The notes under the pieces: model-generated
Databases searched by the model: none
What the model saw: only the letters and a program-made list of their open reading frames with translations
What the model was told of the DNA's origin: nothing
Position numbers and translations under genes: made by a program
Shown here: positions 1 to 4,163 of the stretch, in pieces
Layout of the letters: every line of letters starts with the position of its first letter
How positions within the stretch are numbered: the first letter of the stretch is position 1
NCBI GenBank assembly: GCA_013001485.1
Contig: JABDMN010000322.1
Location: 1 to 8,499 of the forward strand
Source: Acidimicrobiia bacterium
GTDB taxonomy: Bacteria; Actinomycetota; Acidimicrobiia; Spongiisociales; UBA5794
Length of the DNA stretch: 8,499 nt
Reading direction: 5' to 3'

Positions 1-305
1 GGTTCCGGCTCGCCTGGGAGGGCGGGCGGGTCGCCGGTTTCTGCTGGACCAAGCGCCACTCTGCCGATCTCGGCGAGATTCACGTCATCGGGGTGCATCC
101 CGACTACCAGGGCAAGGGGATCGGGAGAGCCATCGTGCTCGAGGCGTTGTGGTACCTCGCCGGGGTGGGGTGTGATACCGGGATGCTCTACGTCGATGTC
201 GCCAACGGTTCGGCGCTGCTGCTCTACCAGTCGCTGGGGTTCGAGCTGGAGCGCGTCGACCGCTGCTTCGCCATTCCGAAGGGCTGGCCACACGACGAGC
301 AGTAA
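1..305 (+). CDS. mshD: Mycothiol synthase, C-terminal GNAT domain (partial, 5' end outside window)
   Basis: MshD acetylates cysteinyl-glucosaminyl-inositol with acetyl-CoA, the last step of mycothiol synthesis in the actinobacterial cytoplasm. The open frame enters from the left edge (first full codon at position 3) and ends at TAA 303-305, leaving about 100 residues. Visible in order are GFCWTKRH, LGEIHVIGVHPDYQGKGIG (beta4 and the acetyl-CoA pyrophosphate loop with the Q-x-x-G-x-G signature), MLYVDVANGSALLLYQSLGF and a closing VDRCFAIP. The combination of a WTK-x-H element, LGE-hydrophobic-VIGVHP, LLYV/MLYV-x-x-x-N and YQSLGF matches, from memory, the second GNAT domain of mycobacterial MshD better than a generic acetyltransferase. 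The GTG at 93 is an internal valine, not a start. The last 82 bases overlap antisense with the zinc-ribbon gene. A generic GNAT enzyme is the alternative. Confidence 0.78.
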   Translation, partial: FRLAWEGGRVAGFCWTKRHSADLGEIHVIGVHPDYQGKGIGRAIVLEALWYLAGVGCDTGMLYVDVANGSALLLYQSLGFELERVDRCFAIPKGWPHDEQ

Positions 306-457
306 GTGTCGTGCTCGTTGGTGGCCGCCATGCACCAGGGGCAGGGCAGGTCGGCGATGTCGGAGAGCCGGATGGTGGGGGATTTGATGGGAGTCGACCG
401 CCCTCCGGCGAGGACAAGAGCGACGAAAAGACCGATGACAACGATGGCTTCAAACAT
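224..457 (-). CDS. Small membrane-anchored zinc-ribbon protein, function unknown
   Basis: This 77-residue protein has an N-terminal hydrophobic segment (residues about 3-18, FEAIVVIGLFVALVLAGG) that could be a signal anchor. It is followed by two CxxC knuckles, C39-P-W-C42 and C53-S-S-C56-G, ten residues apart, the pattern of a zinc ribbon. The tail is basic and Ser/Arg-rich. I do not recognise a named family; small one-helix zinc-ribbon proteins are common and mostly uncharacterised. ATG at 457-455 is the only start that gives the membrane segment; no good Shine-Dalgarno precedes it. It lies 114 bp after the stop of the kinase-like gene on the same strand. Its last 26 codons and stop are antisense to the end of mshD, so the second knuckle is written opposite the mshD C-terminus. 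The paired cysteine motifs plus a leading helix make a chance frame unlikely, but the weak RBS keeps confidence moderate. Confidence 0.55.
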   Translation of the reverse strand: MFEAIVVIGLFVALVLAGGRSTPIKSPTIRLSDIADLPCPWCMAATNEHDTYCSSCGQPFGMAKQRSTRSSSNPSDW

Positions 458-483
458 GGCGTCGAGGCTAGAGACGCTAGGGA

Positions 484-514
484 CGATTTTCGCGGATTTA
501 GATCGTGTTTCGCG
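484..514. repeat. Two imperfect 11-bp direct repeats, 20 bp apart
   Basis: CGATTTTCGCG (484-494) and CGTGTTTCGCG (504-514) agree at 9 of 11 positions and are offset by exactly 20 bp, about two helical turns, so a protein would meet both on one face of the DNA. They sit 27-57 bp upstream of the zinc-ribbon gene start, where its promoter should lie. The local stretch is more AT-rich than its surroundings. An operator is an inference; chance is possible for units this short. Confidence 0.25.
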
Positions 515-571
515 CTCTTTCCCTGTGGGGGGACGGTGCGAAGATGGAGTGGGCCGGTTGCGGGTCCGGCT

Positions 572-1405
572 TCAGGAGAGGACGCCGACGGCCCGGGTTA
601 TCTCCTCGACCAACCAGTCCGCCCCGCGCAGCTGCTGGTCGGGGGCTTCCACTGCCTGCTTGAGCATCATCCCTGAGTGATAGACCGCCCAGCGCTCGAG
701 ATCCTCGTCGGAGATCTCTACGCCGTATCCCTCCATGACGCCGGCAGCCGAGCCGGGGCCGGCTTTGAGCCCGGTCAGCCACAGCAGCCTCGAGTAATCC
801 CACTCGGGAGGTCCGAGCGTCGACCATTCCCAGTGGAACAGCGTCACATTGCCGTCGTCGTCGACCATGAACTGCTCGGGGTTGGGATCGGTGTGGATGA
901 TGACCGGTGCTCCGGTGCTGGGTGGTGTGAGCTCCATGGCCCGGGCCACAACTTCTGCCGGCAAGTGCAGCCGACCCCGGTAGCGCTCGAGGCGCTTGAA
1001 GGTGGAGGGGTAGTCGCCGTTGATCCAGTCGGAATCCATGCCGTGCTCGACATTGCTCAGGTGGCCGGTGTCATGACTGTGGAGGGCGGCCAGCACCTCG
1101 CCCGCTTTTCGCCCCAGGGAGATGCTCTCGGGAAGGGAGGCCAGGTTCCATTTGCCGGGTTCCTCAAACACCACCCAGGGCCGCTCGTCCTCGACGCCTC
1201 GGCGGACCACCGCCGGCAGTCCGGGGAGGCCGGCCAGGTTCTCGAGGGCCTGGCGTTCCCGGCGCTCAGCCGACACGCTGGCATAGATCTTGACGAGGCT
1301 CGTCTCGGTGCCATCCCACACCCGGTAGAGGCGGCCGACTCCGGCACCGACTTCGACGATTCGTCCGTCGCCGGAGAGTTTTCGTGCGATTGCCGCTGGT
1401 TCCAT
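572..1405 (-). CDS. APH/choline-kinase-fold phosphotransferase-like protein with altered metal-binding residues
   Basis: The 277-residue product has the aminoglycoside phosphotransferase fold. It shows a glycine-containing nucleotide loop (VEVGAGVGRLYRVW), the ATP-site lysine in LVKIY (K39), a helix-C glutamate in RERQALENL (E50), a catalytic loop HTDPNPEQF (H171, D173) and an FHWEWSTLGPPEWDYSRLLW segment matching the family's IDWEW...P..D block. Two key positions differ. The loop asparagine of HGDxxxxN is Gln (Q178), and the metal-binding aspartate of IDW is His (H191), while the catalytic-loop aspartate remains. The substrate cannot be read from sequence; small alcohols, sugars or antibiotics are known in the family. 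I chose ATG 1405 because GGAGGAA (1422-1416) lies 10 nt upstream. An in-frame TTG at 1447 would give 291 residues but has no comparable RBS and would extend into the spacer before thrS. It is divergent from thrS. Confidence 0.75.
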   Translation of the reverse strand: MEPAAIARKLSGDGRIVEVGAGVGRLYRVWDGTETSLVKIYASVSAERRERQALENLAGLPGLPAVVRRGVEDERPWVVFEEPGKWNLASLPESISLGRKAGEVLAALHSHDTGHLSNVEHGMDSDWINGDYPSTFKRLERYRGRLHLPAEVVARAMELTPPSTGAPVIIHTDPNPEQFMVDDDGNVTLFHWEWSTLGPPEWDYSRLLWLTGLKAGPGSAAGVMEGYGVEISDEDLERWAVYHSGMMLKQAVEAPDQQLRGADWLVEEITRAVGVLS

Positions 1406-1472
1406 TACGTCGCGGTTCCTCCGTCGGGGCCTATCCTGGCGGCTCAAGCCTAACGACAGGGACGCTTTTTCT
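1406..1472. promoter_or_regulatory. Divergent spacer between kinase-like gene and thrS
   Basis: These 67 bp must hold the start signals of both divergent genes if neither promoter lies inside a coding region. On the minus strand a strong Shine-Dalgarno, GGAGGAA at 1422-1416, fixes ATG 1405 as the kinase-like start. On the plus strand TATCCT (1432-1437) fits the actinobacterial -10 pattern TAnnnT, 35 nt before the thrS GTG, but no matching -35 is visible. AGGGA (1458-1462) is a plausible thrS ribosome site, 10 nt from the GTG. There is no T-box-like leader and no room for one. Confidence 0.35.
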
Positions 1473-3410
1473 GTGGCAGATTCGATCGATTTTACCTTCC
1501 CGGACGGGTCCGTTCACACGTTCCCCGCAGGCACCACCGGCCTCGAGGTAGCCGAGAGCATCGGGCCGCGTCTGGCCAAAGCCGCGGTCGTTGTCAAGGT
1601 CGATGGGGCGCAATTCGACCTCAACCGGCCGCTCGATGCGGGCGGGGCCTTCGAGGTGGTGACCGCCAATTCCGAGGAAGGACGGTTCGTCATCCGGCAC
1701 TCGTCTGCCCATGTGCTCGCCCAGGCTGTGCTCGACGCCTTCCCCGGTGCTCAATTTGCCATCGGACCACCGATCACCGACGGCTTCTACTACGACTTCG
1801 ACATCGGCCGTCCCTTCACTCCCGAGGACATCGACATGCTCGAGGGCCGCATGGCCGAAATCCTCACCGGGGATCAGCCGTTTGATCGCGAAGTGATTGA
1901 TCGCGATCAGGGTCTCGAGATGTTTGCCGATCAGCACTACAAGACCGAGATCATCACCGACGGCGAGGCCAGCCAGGGCGTCGGAGACGGAGTCATCACG
2001 GTCTATCGCAACCACGAGTTCGTCGACCTGTGCCGGGGGCCGCACGTCCGCTCCACCGGCTTCCTGTCGGCCTTCAAGCTGCTGCGAAGCGCCGGGGCCT
2101 ACTGGCGCGGCAACGAGAAGAACCCGCAGCTGCAGCGCATCTACGGCACCGCCTGGGAGAACCAGAAGGAACTCGACGCCTACCTGGATCGGCTGGCCGA
2201 GGCCGAGCGGCGCGATCATCGCAAGCTCGGTGTCGCCCTTGATCTGTTTTCCTTCCCGAGCGAACTCGGCGCGGGGCTGGCGGTCTGGCACCCGAAGGGT
2301 GCGCTCCTGCGCCTCATCATCGAGGACTACAGCCGCCAGACCCATCTCGCCCACGGGTATGAGATCGTCGCCACTCCGCATGTCGCCAAGGCGAACCTGT
2401 GGGAGACCTCCGGTCATCTCAACTTCTACTCCGAGGGCATGTATCCAGCCATGGAGCTCGACCACGGCCAGGACTACTACGTCAAGCCGATGAACTGCCC
2501 GTTCCACATCCTCGTCTACGCCAGCCGGGCCCGCAGCTACCGCGAGTTGCCGCTGCGGCTGTTCGAGCTCGGCACCGTGTATCGATATGAACGCTCCGGT
2601 GTGCTGCATGGGTTGATGCGTATCCGCGGCTTTACCGTCGACGACAGTCACATTTTCTGTATGGAGTCTCAGCTGCCCGAAGAGCTGCAAGCGCTGTTGG
2701 ATTTCACCCTTATGGTCCTGCGGGATTTCGGGTTCCAGGAGTTCGAAGCCGACCTGTCAACCCGGCCGGACAAGGCGATCGGAGACCCGGAGCTGTGGGA
2801 CCGGGCGACCGAGGCACTGCGTTCGTCCCTCGACAGCGCCGGGATTCCGTACGACATAGCCGAGGGGGAGGGTGCCTTCTACGGGCCCAAGATCGATGTC
2901 CACGTGCGGGATGCCATCGGCCGCCGCTGGCAGCTCTCCACCATTCAGGTCGATTTCGCCCAGCCCGAGAACTTCCAGCTGGAGTTCAACAGCACCGAGA
3001 ACACCCGGGAACGCCCGGTGATGATTCACCGGGCACTGCTCGGCTCGGTCGAGCGGTTCGCCGGCGTGCTCATCGAGCACTACGCCGGTGCTTTCCCCGG
3101 CTGGCTGGCGCCGGTGCAAGCCGCCATTCTTCCCGTCGCCGACCGGCATAACGAGTATGCGGCCGAGGTTGCGGGCGAGCTCAAGGCGCTTGGGCTGCGG
3201 GTGGAGGTTGATGACCACGATGACACGCTGGGGGAAAAGGTCCGCCGGGCCATAACCGCCAAGACTCCGGCGGTGCTGGTCGTTGGTGACTCCGACGTGG
3301 AGCACACCACCGTTGGCTTGCGGCTGCGGGACGACGACGCTGAACAGCGCGGCGTTCCGGTGGCCGTAGCCGGCGAGCGCCTCGTCGAGCTCTGTGCTCC
3401 GCCCCGATGA
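1473..3410 (+). CDS. thrS: Threonyl-tRNA synthetase
   Basis: This class II synthetase charges tRNA-Thr with threonine and edits mischarged serine. The 645-residue length is typical. Residues 1-65 are the TGS domain. The editing (SAD) domain carries HSSAH (H76, H80) and CRGPH (C187, H191), the usual H-x3-H and C-x3-H metal set. The catalytic core (about 260-540) shows KPMNCPFH with zinc ligand C342, motif 2 TVYRYE...GLMRIRGFT with R371, zinc ligand H393 in DDSHIFC, and motif 3 PVMIHRALLGSVERF with zinc ligand H519 and R520. The anticodon-binding domain starts near 545 (LAPVQAAILP) and includes VLVVGDSDVE. The start is GTG 1473, preceded by AGGGA. One oddity is V389 in RGFTVDD, where most bacterial enzymes have Gln. 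The stop overlaps the HIT gene start by 4 nt (ATGA), suggesting coupled translation. Confidence 0.97.
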   Translation: MADSIDFTFPDGSVHTFPAGTTGLEVAESIGPRLAKAAVVVKVDGAQFDLNRPLDAGGAFEVVTANSEEGRFVIRHSSAHVLAQAVLDAFPGAQFAIGPPITDGFYYDFDIGRPFTPEDIDMLEGRMAEILTGDQPFDREVIDRDQGLEMFADQHYKTEIITDGEASQGVGDGVITVYRNHEFVDLCRGPHVRSTGFLSAFKLLRSAGAYWRGNEKNPQLQRIYGTAWENQKELDAYLDRLAEAERRDHRKLGVALDLFSFPSELGAGLAVWHPKGALLRLIIEDYSRQTHLAHGYEIVATPHVAKANLWETSGHLNFYSEGMYPAMELDHGQDYYVKPMNCPFHILVYASRARSYRELPLRLFELGTVYRYERSGVLHGLMRIRGFTVDDSHIFCMESQLPEELQALLDFTLMVLRDFGFQEFEADLSTRPDKAIGDPELWDRATEALRSSLDSAGIPYDIAEGEGAFYGPKIDVHVRDAIGRRWQLSTIQVDFAQPENFQLEFNSTENTRERPVMIHRALLGSVERFAGVLIEHYAGAFPGWLAPVQAAILPVADRHNEYAAEVAGELKALGLRVEVDDHDDTLGEKVRRAITAKTPAVLVVGDSDVEHTTVGLRLRDDDAEQRGVPVAVAGERLVELCAPPR

Positions 3411-3898
3411 TGGACGTGCTGTGGGCAGGCTGGCGCTCGGCCTATATGTCGGAGGTGCAGCAGGGCGCTGAGACGGAGGTATGCCTGTTTTGCGAGCTCC
3501 CGTCGGGCACGGATGAGGAGACCTACATCCTCGCTCGAACCAACTCGGCATACGCGGTGCTCAACCTCTACCCGTATACGAGCGGTCACCTGCTGATCAC
3601 GACCAATCGGCACGTTGGGAAGCCCGGTGACCTCGCCGCCGACGAGCAGCAAGACGTGTGGAGTTTGCTGGCGCGGACCCAGGCGGCTCTCGAAGAGGTC
3701 CTCGACCCTCACGGCTATAACCTCGGGGTCAACCAGGGCCGGGCCGGGGGCGCCGGGGTGCCGGGCCACTTCCACCTGCATGTTGTGCCCCGCTGGTCGG
3801 GCGATGCCAACTTCATGACCGCCGTCGCCAACGCCCGTATCCTCCCCGAGCCCCTCGAGGACACGTGGGCGCGTTTGCGGGAGGCGCTTGCCGATTAG
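3407..3898 (+). CDS. HIT-family protein, Ap4A phosphorylase-like
   Basis: HIT proteins are nucleotide hydrolases or transferases with a His-x-His-x-His site. The 163-residue product has that triad in GHFHLHVVPRW (H121, H123, H125; H123 is the expected nucleophile). It also has a CLFC pair (C26, C29) of the kind that binds zinc in many HIT enzymes, LNLYPYTSGHLLI (52-64), GYNLGVNQG (103-111) and SGDANFM (131-137). The NLYPY...GH, HVHVVPRW.GDANF-type pattern and the N-terminal LW...R..YM closely resemble, from memory, mycobacterial Rv2613c, described as an Ap4A phosphorylase, which also neighbours thrS. ATG 3407 overlaps the thrS stop (ATGA), and the next codon is also ATG; no clear RBS is visible, so coupling to thrS is likely. 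An internal ATG at 3446 would lose the conserved N-terminal element. Removal of Ap4A made by the synthetase is a reasonable inference; the exact reaction is not proven. Confidence 0.88.
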   Translation: MMDVLWAGWRSAYMSEVQQGAETEVCLFCELPSGTDEETYILARTNSAYAVLNLYPYTSGHLLITTNRHVGKPGDLAADEQQDVWSLLARTQAALEEVLDPHGYNLGVNQGRAGGAGVPGHFHLHVVPRWSGDANFMTAVANARILPEPLEDTWARLREALAD

Positions 3899-3950
3899 TC
3901 CCTCGGGTAGCGGAGGATGACTTGCCTGGCGCCCTCGGTGGCGTAGTCTT

Positions 3951-3976
3951 GACGCCGCGCCGGCCTGCGGGGCGTC
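3951..3976 (+). terminator. GC-rich hairpin after HIT gene, possible terminator
   Basis: GACGCC (3951-3956) pairs with GGCGTC (3971-3976), and the stem can extend inward to 8 of 9 pairs around a short GC-rich loop. It starts 53 bp after the HIT stop. No T tract follows (the next bases are GTGATATC), so it is at best a U-tract-less terminator or an attenuating structure. It sits just upstream of the small ORF at 4006. Confidence 0.3.
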
Positions 3977-4087
3977 GTGATATCGGTCGCCAGGGGAGAA
4001 TCGCCGTGAAGCGCCTCGTCAATCTGCATGTTTCGCTCGTACGTCGCTTGCCGTCGAGCCGATGGCTTCGGGCGAGTGGAACAGATT

Positions 4088-4117
4088 CCCGACTAGCGCT
4101 CGTGCTTCGCGTATGCT
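4088..4117 (+). promoter_or_regulatory. Probable promoter of the RND gene
   Basis: TATGCT (4112-4117) is a good actinobacterial -10 hexamer (TAnnnT). About 17-18 bp upstream is CCGACT/CCCGAC (4088-4094), which keeps only the central GAC of a consensus -35. A start near 4124 would give a leader of about 40 nt ending at the TTG start. The rest of the 265-bp gap holds the hairpin and the small ORF. Confidence 0.35.
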
Positions 4118-4149
4118 CAGGCAGCTTCGGCCACCGCTACTCACCATTT

Positions 4150-4155
4150 GAGGGG
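4150..4155 (+). promoter_or_regulatory. Ribosome binding site that fixes the TTG start of the RND gene
   Basis: GAGGGG lies 8 nt before the TTG at 4164. It supports this rare start codon, which also places a short basic segment directly before the first membrane helix, as expected for this family. Confidence 0.6.
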
Positions 4156-4163
4156 ATTGTGCT

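Noticed and set aside
553..570. GCCGG/CCGGC hairpin just after the kinase-like stop
   Set aside because: Five base pairs with an 8-nt loop and no T tract on the minus strand; expected by chance in GC-rich DNA.
677..1453. 258-codon open frame on the plus strand
   Set aside because: It is antisense to the phosphotransferase-like gene, which has clear family motifs and a good ribosome site; this frame has none.
1406..1472. Possible T-box leader for thrS
   Set aside because: The spacer is only 67 bp, with no T-box sequence, specifier stem or terminator/antiterminator pair.
1431..2690. 419-codon open frame on the minus strand
   Set aside because: It lies opposite the well-supported thrS gene; the translation is a repetitive Val/Gly/Asp/Glu shadow with no recognisable motif.
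2757..3551. 264-codon open frame on the minus strand
   Set aside because: It is antisense to the thrS 3' half and the HIT gene start, both clearly identified; no protein motif is visible.
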